Shown piece by piece: positions 44,198-53,475 of a DNA stretch of 64,000 bases. The position numbers and the translations under genes were made by a program. The notes under the pieces are model-generated. The model saw only the letters and a list, made by a program, of their open reading frames with translations, did not search any database and had not been told where the DNA came from. Location of the stretch: positions 3,410,001 through 3,474,000 of the forward strand of contig NZ_CP079925.1 in assembly GCF_019355935.1 (NCBI RefSeq). Direction: 5' to 3'. Within the stretch, counting starts at the first letter, position 1. Each line of letters begins with the position of its first letter. The stretch is from Comamonas sp. Y33R10-2 (GTDB taxonomy: Bacteria; Pseudomonadota; Gammaproteobacteria; Burkholderiales; Burkholderiaceae_C).

Positions 44198-45169
44198 TCA
44201 ATTGTGCGTATAAAGCGCCGACTGAACTTGATTGCGACCTTCAGACTTTGCCTTATAAAGCAGTTCGTCGACTTTTTGCAGCCATTGCTCAAAGCTCTCA
44301 GGGCTTGGTTGTGCAATGGTCAGCACCCCGCAGCTCACCGTCAGATGCTTTGCCGTGCCAGATGCGCTATGTGCGATACCCAGCTCGGCCACACTTGCGC
44401 GAAACTGCTCTACCAGTGACTGTGGCTCTGTATTGCCGGGGAGGATGAGCGCAAACTCTTCGCCGCCAAAGCGCGCTGCAATATCGAAGGAGCGCCTGGC
44501 ATGGCGCGCCAGCGTTGATGCTACAGATTTGAGAGCTTCATCTCCTTGTAAATGGCCGTAGTGGTCGTTGTACTGCTTGAAATGGTCAATGTCGATCAGC
44601 GCCAGCCCCAGCATCTCCCCAGTCCGCATACAGCGGCGGCTGGTACGTTGCAGCATGTCATCAAAGTGGCGGCGATTGGAGAGGCTGGTCAGTCCATCAA
44701 CATGGGCTAGGCGCTCAAGCGCGCGTCGTTGCTGGGCCATCTGTATCTGGTTGCGTACGCGCACACTCACCACGGCTGGGCGGATAGGCTTTGAGACATA
44801 GTCGGCCGCACCAAGGCGCAGGCCGTATTCCTCGGCGGCGGCATCGCTTTGCCCGGTGATGAAAATAATGGCAATCCCGGCCGTGGCCTCATTGCTGCGC
44901 AGCTGGGCTAGAACCTCGTAGCCATCCATGCCCGGCATGCTGACGTCGAGCAAAATAAGCATGAGCCGGTGGGCCTCACGGCTGGCAATGGTCAGAGCGC
45001 TGTGGCCATCCTTGGCTAAAAGCACCCGGTATTGCAGTCCCAAAAGCTCCGCTAGCATGGTGCGGTTGACGCGCTCATCATCCACGATGAGCAGCGTGGG
45101 CAGTTCTTGTTCCTGTTCTTCCAACATAGGCGGTGCTTTACTGATAAAGGGACAAGTGCGCAGAGTCAC
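44198..45169 (-). CDS. Response regulator with GGDEF domain (diguanylate cyclase)
   Basis: Receiver domain (LLIVDDERVNRTML, acceptor in LILLDVSMPGMDG) followed by a GGDEF domain with the active-site motif GGEEF. An RSFD motif five residues before GGEEF matches the inhibitory I-site RxxD, so product feedback is expected. It would make c-di-GMP upon phosphorylation, probably by the upstream kinase. A GTG at 45169 overlaps the kinase stop (GTGA); ATG 45127 gives a 309-aa alternative. Neither has a clear ribosome site. Confidence 0.9.
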   Translation of the reverse strand: MTLRTCPFISKAPPMLEEQEQELPTLLIVDDERVNRTMLAELLGLQYRVLLAKDGHSALTIASREAHRLMLILLDVSMPGMDGYEVLAQLRSNEATAGIAIIFITGQSDAAAEEYGLRLGAADYVSKPIRPAVVSVRVRNQIQMAQQRRALERLAHVDGLTSLSNRRHFDDMLQRTSRRCMRTGEMLGLALIDIDHFKQYNDHYGHLQGDEALKSVASTLARHARRSFDIAARFGGEEFALILPGNTEPQSLVEQFRASVAELGIAHSASGTAKHLTVSCGVLTIAQPSPESFEQWLQKVDELLYKAKSEGRNQVQSALYTHN

Positions 45170-48100
45170 GCAGTAGTTTGATGTAATTGTTGCTTGAGCA
45201 GGTCAAGGTCTTGCAAAGCGGCATCCGCCTCAAGGTCTTCGATGTTTCTGCGAATGCGCTGCAGCTGTACGCCATGCTTGCGTTGATCGAGCTGGCGCTG
45301 CAGGCGCTCAAAGCCATCCATGGCGGCGTAGTTGCCATCAGTAATTAGTTGACGCAACTCTTCAATGATGACTTTGGCTGCGGCAAGGCCGCTGTTAGAG
45401 GCCGCAGGCGTTTGCGTCGCTGAGGCGCTTGGATCTGCAGCGGCTTGCTGCAACTGCTTGAGTAACTGAGCCAGCTGTTCAGCAAAGATAGGCACGTGCT
45501 GCTGCAGATGCTGGTGTGACTCAGGTGTCAGGTTCACCATGTGTTGCGGTGTGCGGCAGGCAAACTCAATCAGGGTGGCTTGCTCTGTCAAGGCGGGAGT
45601 GCCTAGATAACCGAGAGAGCCTTTGAGGGTGTGAGCCAACATTCCCAAATCTTGCCAGCGACTTTGTGACAGGTACTCCTGTAGCTTGGCTGGGGCTGCG
45701 GCAAAGTCCCGCACAAAGCCATTGAGCACGCGGCTGATCAGATTGCTATTGCCGCGAAAGCGCTGCTGCATTTGCGAGAGATCGAACGCTGGGCTGGTTT
45801 GCGGTGATTGGGCTTGTGAGGCAGGTAGTGGAGATGCAGCGTGATGAGTAGCAGATGCATGAGGCGCCATCCATTGACACAGCGTTTCGTAGAGCAGCTT
45901 GTCGTCAATGGGTTTGCTCAGATGTGCATTCATGCCGGATTTTTCAATCGCATCACGGTCTTCCGTGCGGGCCTGTGCTGTCAGCGCAATCACTGGCAGG
46001 CCTCTCAGAGCAGGCTGTTGGCGAATGGCCTGTGTCGCTTGCATGCCATCCATATTGGGCATGTGCACGTCCATCAAAACCAGATCAAATGATTGCTTTT
46101 CTAACACTTTCAGTGCCTGCACGCCGTCCGTAGCCATCTCTACTTGAATGCCCATTAGCTCCAGAAAATCTGCGGCTACCTCGCGGTTTAAAGCATTGTC
46201 ATCGACGACGAGTACGCGCTTGCCTTTGAGTTCTGGGTAGCGCCTGCTGAGGGAGATGTCTGCAGTGCTCGGCACTGCAGCGGCTTGATGGCTTGGGCTG
46301 TGTACTTGCAAAATTTCCAAAATGGAGTTGAACAGCACAGACTCTGTGACGGGCTTGGTTAGCAGGCCTTGCAGTCCTAGTTGCTCGGCCTGTCTTTGCA
46401 CCTCATCGCGGCCGTAGGCGGTGACCATCAGCACGGCTGGAATGGTCGCCAAATGCTCTACCTCGCGAATGCGCCGTGCGACCTCAAGGCCATCCATGCC
46501 GGGCATGCGCCAATCCATCAGCACCAAGTCATAGGGCGAGCCGCTGCCCACCGCATGGTGCAGCGCGGCCAGTGCTTTGTCGCCGCTGTCGACAGCATCG
46601 GTGCGCATGCCAAAGCCGCGCACCATGCTGGCGAGAATGTCGCGTGCGCTGGCGTTGTCATCCACGATCAGCACTCTATTTGCTTGACCCACAGGGTAGA
46701 TTTGTGGGCGCTTGGTGGGATGGCTGGTGGCCAGCATCTGCACCGCAAAGCGAAAGGTGCTGCCGCGCCCCGGAGCGCTGAAAACATCAAAACGGCCACC
46801 CATTAACTGCACTAAACGGTTGCAAATGGCCAAGCCCAGTCCGGTGCCACCGTAGCGGCGTGTGGTTTGGCTGTCAGCCTGTGAGAAAGGGCGAAACAGC
46901 TGCTGAATTTGCGCCTGATTCATGCCAATTCCGGTATCGCGCACCGTGATTAAAAGGGTTTGTACCTCGTCCACATCCGTGCTGGCGCGTGCAATAGCGG
47001 GGCGCTCTTTTTCAATCGATACGACCACTTCGCCCTGATGGGTGAATTTGATGGCATTGCTCACCAGATTGTTGAGAACCTGGCTCAGGCGCAAAGGGTC
47101 GCCGCGCAAATGCCGCGGCACTTCTGGTGATACGGAATACGCCACCTCCAGCCCTTTTTCCTCGGCTTGCAGCATGGTGACGGCGGAGACGGTTTCCAAA
47201 ATATCGTCCAGCGCAAACTCCACACTCTCAAGCTCCAGCATGCCCGCTTCGATTTTGGAATAGTCCAAGATGTCATTGATGATGGACAGCAGCGCGTTGG
47301 CAGACAGCTCTACCTTATCTAAATAGTTACGTTGCTTGGGCGATAGCGGGGTTTGCTGCACCAGACGCGTCATGCCAATGACCGTATTCATCGGGGTGCG
47401 GATTTCATGGCTCATGGTGGCCAGAAACTCGGACTTGGTGCGCTCTGCCGTCTCGGCAGCTTCTTTGGCTTGTTGCAAAGCGATCTCGGCTTCGCGCTCG
47501 CGCGAGATGTCTAACAAAATACCGTCCCAGACGATGCCTGTTTCCGTCTGCTGGGGGGCACAGCGGCAGCGCAACCAGCGCATTACGCCATTGGGGCGGA
47601 TGATGCGAAAGCTGTGGTCAAACACCTTTTTCTGCTGCTGTGCATCTTCCATCAAGAGCTTGTATTGCGTGACATCACTGGGGTGAATGCGATCCAGATA
47701 CAGCTGCTGGCTGGCAGTCAGAACAGATGCCTTAATGCCGATGAGCTTTTCTATGCCTGCGCTGATGTATGTCATACGCGGCGATGCATCGTCACTTTGA
47801 AGGCGAAAGATGGCACCGTTGGGCAGGTTGTCTGCCACGGCTTCAAGCCGCTGTTTGGCCGCTTCGCGCTCAGTGAGGTCTTGCACCACACCGCTGATGC
47901 CGATGATGTTGCCTTCATCATCACGATCAGCTTGCCCAAGAATAGAGGCGGGAAAGCTGCCGCGTACAGGGTTGGTGTGAGTCACGTCCAGCGCATAGCC
48001 TTGTCCCGTCTGGGCGCAGAGGTTGATGGCAGCCGTTACGCGGGCGTGATCTTCGGGGGGCATCAGGCGGCGCAGATCATCAGGGGTCAACTGAGCGCCG

Positions 48101-48999
48101 CGAGGATCCGCACCATTCATCTCATACATCATCTCTGATGCCCAAAACTCGCCGGTTTTCAGATCCAGTCTCCAGCTACCAATGCGCGACAGCCGCTCGG
48201 CCCGGCGTAAAAAATGGTTGCTGGTGCGCATGTCTTTTTCAGTCGCGCGCAAGGACGTTATGTCTCGTGCAATTCCCAGCAGGCCAATGACGTCGCCGTT
48301 TTCGTTTCGGTAGGGGCTTTTGATGGATTGAAACAGACATCTCAGACCATCTTTTTGCAAGTAGGACTCGGAAATGATGGGCTGATCACTCTGGATTGCT
48401 TGAGCGTCATCGCTGGCAAAGTTATTGTTGCCACCCCAAATGTCTTGGTCCGTTTTGCCGATCATGGCTCCTTCCGGCACTCCCGCCATCTTGTCGGACG
48501 CCGGGTTGGAGAAAAGGTAGCGACCATTGAGGTCTTTGACAAAAACAATGTCTGAGGTGCCGCGCATGACAGAGTTCAGCAGCCGGCTAGAGTCTTTCCA
48601 GCGCTGCTCCAGCTCGGTGTTGAGCTTGCGGATTTCAGCTTCTCGCTGCACACGCTCAGAGATATCTCGGGCCATGGCGTAAAAGAGTTTTCGCCCTTCC
48701 ACTAATTGGCAGGAAATTTTGACCTCAACGGGGTAAAGCGTTCCGTTCTTGCGAACGTGGCGGTCTTCTACGACGGTGTTGAAGCCAGGCTCTACGGATT
48801 TCCAGAGTGCGAGCAGTGCGGCGTCGTTATGACCTTCTGAGAAGTGACGTACCTTCAGCGCTAGTAGCTCATCACGGCTGTAGCCTAGGTTTTCGCAGGC
48901 TTGCATGTTGACATCGAGCAACTGGCCGCAGTCGTCGTGCAAAAAGAATGCATCGGCGAAGTGATCGAGGAATTGACGGTACAGCAACTGATCAGACAT
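45166..48999 (-). CDS. Multi-PAS hybrid sensor histidine kinase with two receivers and HPT
   Basis: A 1277-aa soluble phosphorelay protein. Four PAS-like segments fill residues 1-500 ([70 protein letters not shown]). HisKA has its His near residue 530 ([16 protein letters not shown]), then an HATPase ([12 protein letters not shown]). REC1 acceptor Asp is near 828 ([10 protein letters not shown]), REC2 near 976 ([10 protein letters not shown]) and the HPT His near 1121 ([13 protein letters not shown]). ATG 48999 has AAGG upstream and starts just before PAS1. No membrane helix, so it senses a cytoplasmic signal. Its partner is the GGDEF regulator. Confidence 0.92.
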   Translation of the reverse strand: MSDQLLYRQFLDHFADAFFLHDDCGQLLDVNMQACENLGYSRDELLALKVRHFSEGHNDAALLALWKSVEPGFNTVVEDRHVRKNGTLYPVEVKISCQLVEGRKLFYAMARDISERVQREAEIRKLNTELEQRWKDSSRLLNSVMRGTSDIVFVKDLNGRYLFSNPASDKMAGVPEGAMIGKTDQDIWGGNNNFASDDAQAIQSDQPIISESYLQKDGLRCLFQSIKSPYRNENGDVIGLLGIARDITSLRATEKDMRTSNHFLRRAERLSRIGSWRLDLKTGEFWASEMMYEMNGADPRGAQLTPDDLRRLMPPEDHARVTAAINLCAQTGQGYALDVTHTNPVRGSFPASILGQADRDDEGNIIGISGVVQDLTEREAAKQRLEAVADNLPNGAIFRLQSDDASPRMTYISAGIEKLIGIKASVLTASQQLYLDRIHPSDVTQYKLLMEDAQQQKKVFDHSFRIIRPNGVMRWLRCRCAPQQTETGIVWDGILLDISREREAEIALQQAKEAAETAERTKSEFLATMSHEIRTPMNTVIGMTRLVQQTPLSPKQRNYLDKVELSANALLSIINDILDYSKIEAGMLELESVEFALDDILETVSAVTMLQAEEKGLEVAYSVSPEVPRHLRGDPLRLSQVLNNLVSNAIKFTHQGEVVVSIEKERPAIARASTDVDEVQTLLITVRDTGIGMNQAQIQQLFRPFSQADSQTTRRYGGTGLGLAICNRLVQLMGGRFDVFSAPGRGSTFRFAVQMLATSHPTKRPQIYPVGQANRVLIVDDNASARDILASMVRGFGMRTDAVDSGDKALAALHHAVGSGSPYDLVLMDWRMPGMDGLEVARRIREVEHLATIPAVLMVTAYGRDEVQRQAEQLGLQGLLTKPVTESVLFNSILEILQVHSPSHQAAAVPSTADISLSRRYPELKGKRVLVVDDNALNREVAADFLELMGIQVEMATDGVQALKVLEKQSFDLVLMDVHMPNMDGMQATQAIRQQPALRGLPVIALTAQARTEDRDAIEKSGMNAHLSKPIDDKLLYETLCQWMAPHASATHHAASPLPASQAQSPQTSPAFDLSQMQQRFRGNSNLISRVLNGFVRDFAAAPAKLQEYLSQSRWQDLGMLAHTLKGSLGYLGTPALTEQATLIEFACRTPQHMVNLTPESHQHLQQHVPIFAEQLAQLLKQLQQAAADPSASATQTPAASNSGLAAAKVIIEELRQLITDGNYAAMDGFERLQRQLDQRKHGVQLQRIRRNIEDLEADAALQDLDLLKQQLHQTTA

Positions 49000-49341
49000 G
49001 ACGCGCCTTGGGAATAGAAGGTGCCAGTGGTCAAGCGGCAACTCCTGAAGCAAAGTGATTGGGTTGATGTTACCTCTGTAGCACTTAATAACAAGCAGGC
49101 CTGAACCCTGCGAGCCTTGCGAATTGATGAATGTGCAGGTGTCAGAGCCTCTTTCCCGCCAGCTTAAACAGGCACCAAGCTCCTCTATAGAAGGGGTGCA
49201 GGTAAAATGCACTATTCACACAGCTTTGCCTTGTCTCGGTGATGGACGGCCCGGCAATGTTTGCAAGCGGTGTGGCGGCTGGCATACGCTGGCTTGCGCT
49301 CTGTTTCTTGTCTGTCCACAACTTTCGAATGCTTTTTGTCT
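49000..49341. other. Divergent intergenic region between the hybrid kinase and ffh, 342 bp
   Basis: No gene recognised. It must hold promoters for both directions; TAAAAT at 49204-49209 is a possible -10 for ffh but no matching -35 is clear. No repeat copy is present. Confidence 0.55.
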
Positions 49342-50733
49342 ATGGCCTCCGCACTGACCGATAAACTCTCGCGCCTCGTCAAGGAGATGCGTGGCCAGGC
49401 CCGCATTACCGAGTCCAACGTACAGGACATGCTGCGCGAAGTGCGCATGGCTTTGCTTGAGGCTGACGTGGCCCTGCCCGTGGTGCGAGACTTCATTGCC
49501 CGCGTCAAAGAAAAAGCGCTGGGGCAAGAAGTCATCAGCTCGTTGCAGCCCGGTCAAGTGCTGGTCTCTATCGTCAATAAAGAACTGTCGGCCACGATGG
49601 GTGAGGGTGTTGCGGACATCAACCTCAACGCCCAGCCACCCGCCATTATTTTGATGGCCGGTCTGCAAGGTGCGGGTAAGACCACCACCACGGGCAAGCT
49701 GGCTAAGCACTTGATTGAAAAGCGCAAGAAAAAAGTGCTGACTGTCTCGGGTGACGTGTATCGCCCAGCGGCGATTGAGCAGCTCAAGACCGTGACTGCA
49801 CAGGCCGGAGCCGAATGGTTCCCGTCCACGCCCGATCAAAAGCCCCGCGACATTGCCATTGCTGCGCTGGACTACGCCAAAAAGCATTACTTCGATGTGC
49901 TGCTGGTGGACACGGCTGGCCGCTTGGCCATCGACGAATTGCTGATGGCCGAAATCAAGGATTTGCACGCCATCTTGAAGCCTGTCGAAACCCTGTTCGT
50001 GGTCGATGCCATGCAGGGTCAGGATGCGATCAACACCGCCAAGGCTTTTAAGGAAGCGCTGCCGCTCACAGGTATCGTCCTGACCAAGCTCGACGGTGAC
50101 TCGCGCGGCGGTGCGGCGCTGTCTGTGCGCCAGATTACGGGTGCGCCCATCAAGTTTGCCGGTGTCTCAGAAAAGCTCGACGGTCTGGAAGTCTTTGACG
50201 CCGACCGCCACGCACAGCGCGTGCTGGGCATGGGTGACATCGTAGCCTTGGTGGAGCAAGTCACCAAGGGCGTGGACATGGAAGCCGCGCAGAAGATGGC
50301 CGAGAAGCTCAAAAGCGGCGACGGCTTTGATCTGAACGACTTCTTGGCGCAGCTGCAGCAGATGAAGTCCATGGGCGGCCTGTCCCAACTGATGGACAAA
50401 TTGCCAGCCGAATTGGCGGGCAAGGCGGGCTCTGTTGATATGGACAAGGCCGAGCGTGAAATCAAGCGCAAGGAAGGCATCATCTGCTCAATGACGCTTA
50501 AAGAGCGCAAGCATCCCGCTCTCATCAAAGCCACCCGCAAGAAGCGCATTGCTGATGGCGCTGGTGTGCAGGTTCAAGAAGTGAACCGCCTGCTCAAAGA
50601 GTTTGAGCAGATGCAAACCATGATGAAAAAGTTCAAGGGCGGCGGCCTGATGAAGATGATGAAGAAGATGGGCGGCATGAAAGCCATGAAGGGAATGATG
50701 GGCGGTGGCGGTATGCCAAAGCTGCCCTTCTGA
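49342..50733 (+). CDS. ffh: Ffh, signal recognition particle protein
   Basis: SRP54 homologue that binds signal sequences and 4.5S RNA. An N domain (ALTDKLSRLVKEMRGQARI) is followed by the G domain with GLQGAGKTTTTGKLAKHL, LLVDTAGRLAID and LTKLDGDSRGGAALS, and the Met-rich M domain ending MKKMGGMKAMKGMMGGGGMP. 463 aa. ATG 49342 (MASALTD) begins the conserved N domain; the frame is open upstream to 49261. The ffs RNA gene was not seen. Confidence 0.97.
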   Translation: MASALTDKLSRLVKEMRGQARITESNVQDMLREVRMALLEADVALPVVRDFIARVKEKALGQEVISSLQPGQVLVSIVNKELSATMGEGVADINLNAQPPAIILMAGLQGAGKTTTTGKLAKHLIEKRKKKVLTVSGDVYRPAAIEQLKTVTAQAGAEWFPSTPDQKPRDIAIAALDYAKKHYFDVLLVDTAGRLAIDELLMAEIKDLHAILKPVETLFVVDAMQGQDAINTAKAFKEALPLTGIVLTKLDGDSRGGAALSVRQITGAPIKFAGVSEKLDGLEVFDADRHAQRVLGMGDIVALVEQVTKGVDMEAAQKMAEKLKSGDGFDLNDFLAQLQQMKSMGGLSQLMDKLPAELAGKAGSVDMDKAEREIKRKEGIICSMTLKERKHPALIKATRKKRIADGAGVQVQEVNRLLKEFEQMQTMMKKFKGGGLMKMMKKMGGMKAMKGMMGGGGMPKLPF

Positions 50734-50741
50734 TGCGGATC

Positions 50742-50790
50742 ACCGCCTGAGGCGCTTTGCGCCCTCCCTCTCTTTGCTTCGGGGATTCCC
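50742..50790 (+). repeat. Dispersed hairpin repeat, partial copy 4 (3' of ffh)
   Basis: Starts 8 nt after the ffh stop, sense orientation. Hairpin 1 (GGCGC-TTT-GCGCC) and the beginning of hairpin 2 (CCCTCCCTCTC...) are kept; the GCGGGGCGGCCC block is missing. Confidence 0.75.
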
Positions 50791-50810
50791 GATTTCGCCA
50801 GTTTAAAAAG

Positions 50811-50897
50811 TGAGCTGTTAGTCTTAGTCAAATCTTGGTTTAAGCGGTAAAACTGCTTGAAACCATTCATTTGCAAAGACTGGCAGCTCATTTTTTT
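50811..50897 (+). ncRNA. Structured segment ending in a U tract (terminator or small RNA)
   Basis: An outer stem TGAGCTG (50811-50817) with CAGCTCA (50884-50890) is followed by seven T. Inside, TGGTTTAAGC (50836-50845) pairs with GCTTGAAACCA (50855-50865) with one bulge. The layout fits either a complex terminator for ffh or a short independent RNA. Confidence 0.4.
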
Positions 50898-50954
50898 GTA
50901 AAAACACTCAGCAAAGGTGGATGCAAAGATTGCTTTCTGAGAACATGCCTTCCT

Positions 50955-51521
50955 ATGAAGTTAAAAGACTCGACTTTCGTGCAGGCCGCGTCACCTCAAT
51001 TACTCGAGCGCCGTAAAGCATTCCTGCTCGCAGGCTCTGCGCTGGCGCTGCTAGCCGGTTGCTCCACCACCAAAGACAAGCCAAAAGCCGCAGCGCAAAG
51101 CAGCTCACCCGCCCGTTTGGCCGGGGCATTGAGTCTGGATGGCGATTTGCGCGAGTCTTTGCTGGCCCGCGCCATGCTGGTAGTCAACACGCGCTACACC
51201 TATGGGGGCAACTCCCCAGAGGGCGGCTTTGACTGCAGTGGCCTCATTCAGTGGGCCGTTAAAGGAATTACGGAAATCCGCTTGCCCCGCACCACGGCGC
51301 AATGGGCGCAGGCCAGCAACCCGGTGAATGGGCGCGAGCTGGCGCGGGGAGATTTTGTGTTCTTCAACACGCTGGGCGGGCGCTATTCCCACATGGGGAT
51401 CTTTGTGGGCAACGGCCAGTTTGTGCATGCGCCCTCCAGTGGAGGGACGGTGCAGCGAGTGCGCATGGACAACGTCTATTTCTCCAAACGTTTCACAGAA
51501 GCCCGCAGTATTTTTGCCTGA
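50955..51521 (+). CDS. NlpC/P60-family lipoprotein, peptidoglycan endopeptidase
   Basis: An 188-aa exported protein. LALLAGC is a lipobox with Cys36 as the lipidated residue. The NlpC/P60 domain has nucleophile Cys94 (GGFDCSGLIQW), His146 (RYSHMGIFVG) and the third polar residue at His158 (FVHAP). Such proteins cleave peptide cross-links in murein. Start ATG 50955 (MKLKDST) gives a conventional signal sequence; the frame is open upstream to 50871. It points away from the minus-strand DUF1266 gene. Confidence 0.9.
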   Translation: MKLKDSTFVQAASPQLLERRKAFLLAGSALALLAGCSTTKDKPKAAAQSSSPARLAGALSLDGDLRESLLARAMLVVNTRYTYGGNSPEGGFDCSGLIQWAVKGITEIRLPRTTAQWAQASNPVNGRELARGDFVFFNTLGGRYSHMGIFVGNGQFVHAPSSGGTVQRVRMDNVYFSKRFTEARSIFA

Positions 51522-51565
51522 CTTGTCTGCTCTCGGAGGCGACTCTCTGGCGGAACGCTTATGGA

Positions 51566-52279
51566 TCAGGCGGCGCTGACTGCGTGGGGCGCACTGTCAG
51601 CGGCCTCTGCTGCCAGCGGCAGATTCCAGTTCATGCAATGCCAGGGGTGTTTGTCTTCAGTGACCCATTGGGCGACTTCTTCGCTGGTGAAGGCGATGCC
51701 CCGCAGATCGCTGCGCCCTTGCGCCACCCACTGCGCACGGCCCTTGGAATAAGCCTGCCCAAAATCCAGCCAGCTGCCAAAGCATTGCTGGGCGCGTTGT
51801 GCGTTGAGCATGAGGAGCTGCCAATGAGGCTCCTCCTCGATCCAGTTCAATAGTCTTGCGCAGCGCACAAAGAACGTCACCCGGGCGCAGGCAAAAGCCA
51901 TGGCCGCCTGCGGATCGTCGCTGCGCTGAAGCCGCTGTAAATCCAGCATGAACCAGCGCTGGCGCATGGCGTCCGGCAGTTGCTGGCGTATTTGATCGTC
52001 ATTCAGATCGGTTCGCAGTCCCAGGTGGTGCAACACCATGGGACGCAATTGCTTGGCCAGGGTCTCATCGGCACCATTCAAATCGCAGGCAAAGCCGCCC
52101 TGCATGGCGTGGTAGGCCATAGGGTGGGCGAGGGCCAAGGCCCAATTGCGCTCAGGGCTACCCGCTTGGTAGCTGACCATGTCGCCCCTGGCTTTGGCGG
52201 CACTCAAACGCTTGAAACCGCCGCGAAACACCCAATACACCACGGCGAAGGTGATCAGGGCATAGGTCCAGCCGTTCAT
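51566..52279 (-). CDS. DUF1266-family protein
   Basis: A 237-aa protein with a single N-terminal hydrophobic segment (WTYALITFAVVYWVF) and a cytoplasmic-type helical domain. The C-terminal WLDFGQAYSKGRAQWVAQG matches the DUF1266 signature seen in E. coli YbeR/YbeU as I remember it. Function unknown. It is the third gene of a coupled operon, overlapping the PcfJ-like gene by 4 nt (ATGA). In E. coli the related genes lie beside Sel1-repeat genes, an intriguing parallel with the helical repeat protein here. Confidence 0.65.
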   Translation of the reverse strand: MNGWTYALITFAVVYWVFRGGFKRLSAAKARGDMVSYQAGSPERNWALALAHPMAYHAMQGGFACDLNGADETLAKQLRPMVLHHLGLRTDLNDDQIRQQLPDAMRQRWFMLDLQRLQRSDDPQAAMAFACARVTFFVRCARLLNWIEEEPHWQLLMLNAQRAQQCFGSWLDFGQAYSKGRAQWVAQGRSDLRGIAFTSEEVAQWVTEDKHPWHCMNWNLPLAAEAADSAPHAVSAA

Positions 52280-53475
52280 GCCCGGCCTCCGCTGCGGGCG
52301 GGACGCATTTTAGCCAGTCGCAGAGTCTCTTTCAATGCGGCAGATTGGGGCATGCGCTCCAGGATTTCATGGGGGATGGAGTCCTTGCGTGCAGCCACCA
52401 TCCATTGCATCAAAGGGGTGCGCAGGTTCAGTTGAGGCAGCAACTCGGGGTGTTGTTGCATCAGCCACAGCTGTTCCGAATCCGACTGCAACTCTTGTAC
52501 GGCACACCAAGCTGCTAGATGGGGTTGGGCCTCCAGAACATGGGGTGGTCTGCGCACAATGCCCATGGCAATGGCATCGTCGGAAACCGTGTCGTTCAGT
52601 GGCAGGTGATTGAGCAGTGCCACCACATCGGGGGCATAACGGGCAATTGGTGGGCGGTTTTGTTTGCCCTTGATCTGCTCGATTTTCAGGCTGCCATCTT
52701 TTTGCACATAGGCGTTGACGGTAATTCGGGGCTGGGCAGAGCCGGTGCGATAACTGAACAGCCGCATCCGTCCGGATTCCAGCCCTTCTGCGTAGTGCTC
52801 CCCGTAGCCGCCTTGAAAATTTTTACGGTCAGCGAACTGGCCCACGCAATGCCCCATCATCTGGCTTTCATAAGCCATCTCCTGACGCATATTGGGGTTC
52901 TTGCTATCAAATTCGAAAAATATGCCGTGCTGCCCGGGCAACAGACCACGCACGGCGTCCTTATGGTGCTCCACGCGACCGCTGCTTTGCTTTTTCTCAA
53001 ACGCAAGGTGCTCCAGCGTCCAGCGTGCAAGCGCCTGGGGGGCGTTGATGCGCTGCAACTTACCTTCCAGTGAAGTGCCTTTGCGGGTAGAGAGGAATTC
53101 GACCAACCGACTCTCCAGGGTCGCAACCGCCGAGCTGTCTGGGTCCACCCACCAAAGGTCAGGCAGATTGATACCCGCCCCTTTTTTGGCAAGCCGCTCC
53201 AGAGCCCAGGCGGGTGGCTCTTTGCGTCCCATCAAGTCTTGCAATTCTTTGGCGTCGGTAATGCGCAACACGGCCGGCGCATCGGCCTGCACATTGCCTA
53301 TGACATAGCGGTAGAAGTGATTGCCCATCCAGGCGGCTACATCGGAAGCATCACCACGCGCGGCGCTGCGGGTTTGGATGCGCTCCTTGATGGCTGGAGC
53401 GTTGACCACGTCACGTGCCTTGTAGGCACTGGCTGCGGCGGTGGGAGTGCTTGCCTGGTTCACCAGAATTTCCAC
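52276..53475 (-). CDS. PcfJ-like domain protein
   Basis: A 399-aa soluble protein. Residues about 205-280 contain MMGHCVGQFADRKN, YAEGLESGRMRLFSYRT, and PRITVNAYVQKDGSLKIEQI then KGKQNRPP, the pattern of PcfJ-like proteins (HCVG, SxR, QxxGxxN). The N-terminal 200 residues have WMGNHFYRYVIGN and a helical region; the C-terminus has several helices. PcfJ-like proteins are known mainly from conjugative plasmids and phages; function is unclear. It overlaps the upstream gene by 16 nt and the downstream gene by 4 nt. Confidence 0.55.
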   Translation of the reverse strand: MEILVNQASTPTAAASAYKARDVVNAPAIKERIQTRSAARGDASDVAAWMGNHFYRYVIGNVQADAPAVLRITDAKELQDLMGRKEPPAWALERLAKKGAGINLPDLWWVDPDSSAVATLESRLVEFLSTRKGTSLEGKLQRINAPQALARWTLEHLAFEKKQSSGRVEHHKDAVRGLLPGQHGIFFEFDSKNPNMRQEMAYESQMMGHCVGQFADRKNFQGGYGEHYAEGLESGRMRLFSYRTGSAQPRITVNAYVQKDGSLKIEQIKGKQNRPPIARYAPDVVALLNHLPLNDTVSDDAIAMGIVRRPPHVLEAQPHLAAWCAVQELQSDSEQLWLMQQHPELLPQLNLRTPLMQWMVAARKDSIPHEILERMPQSAALKETLRLAKMRPARSGGRA

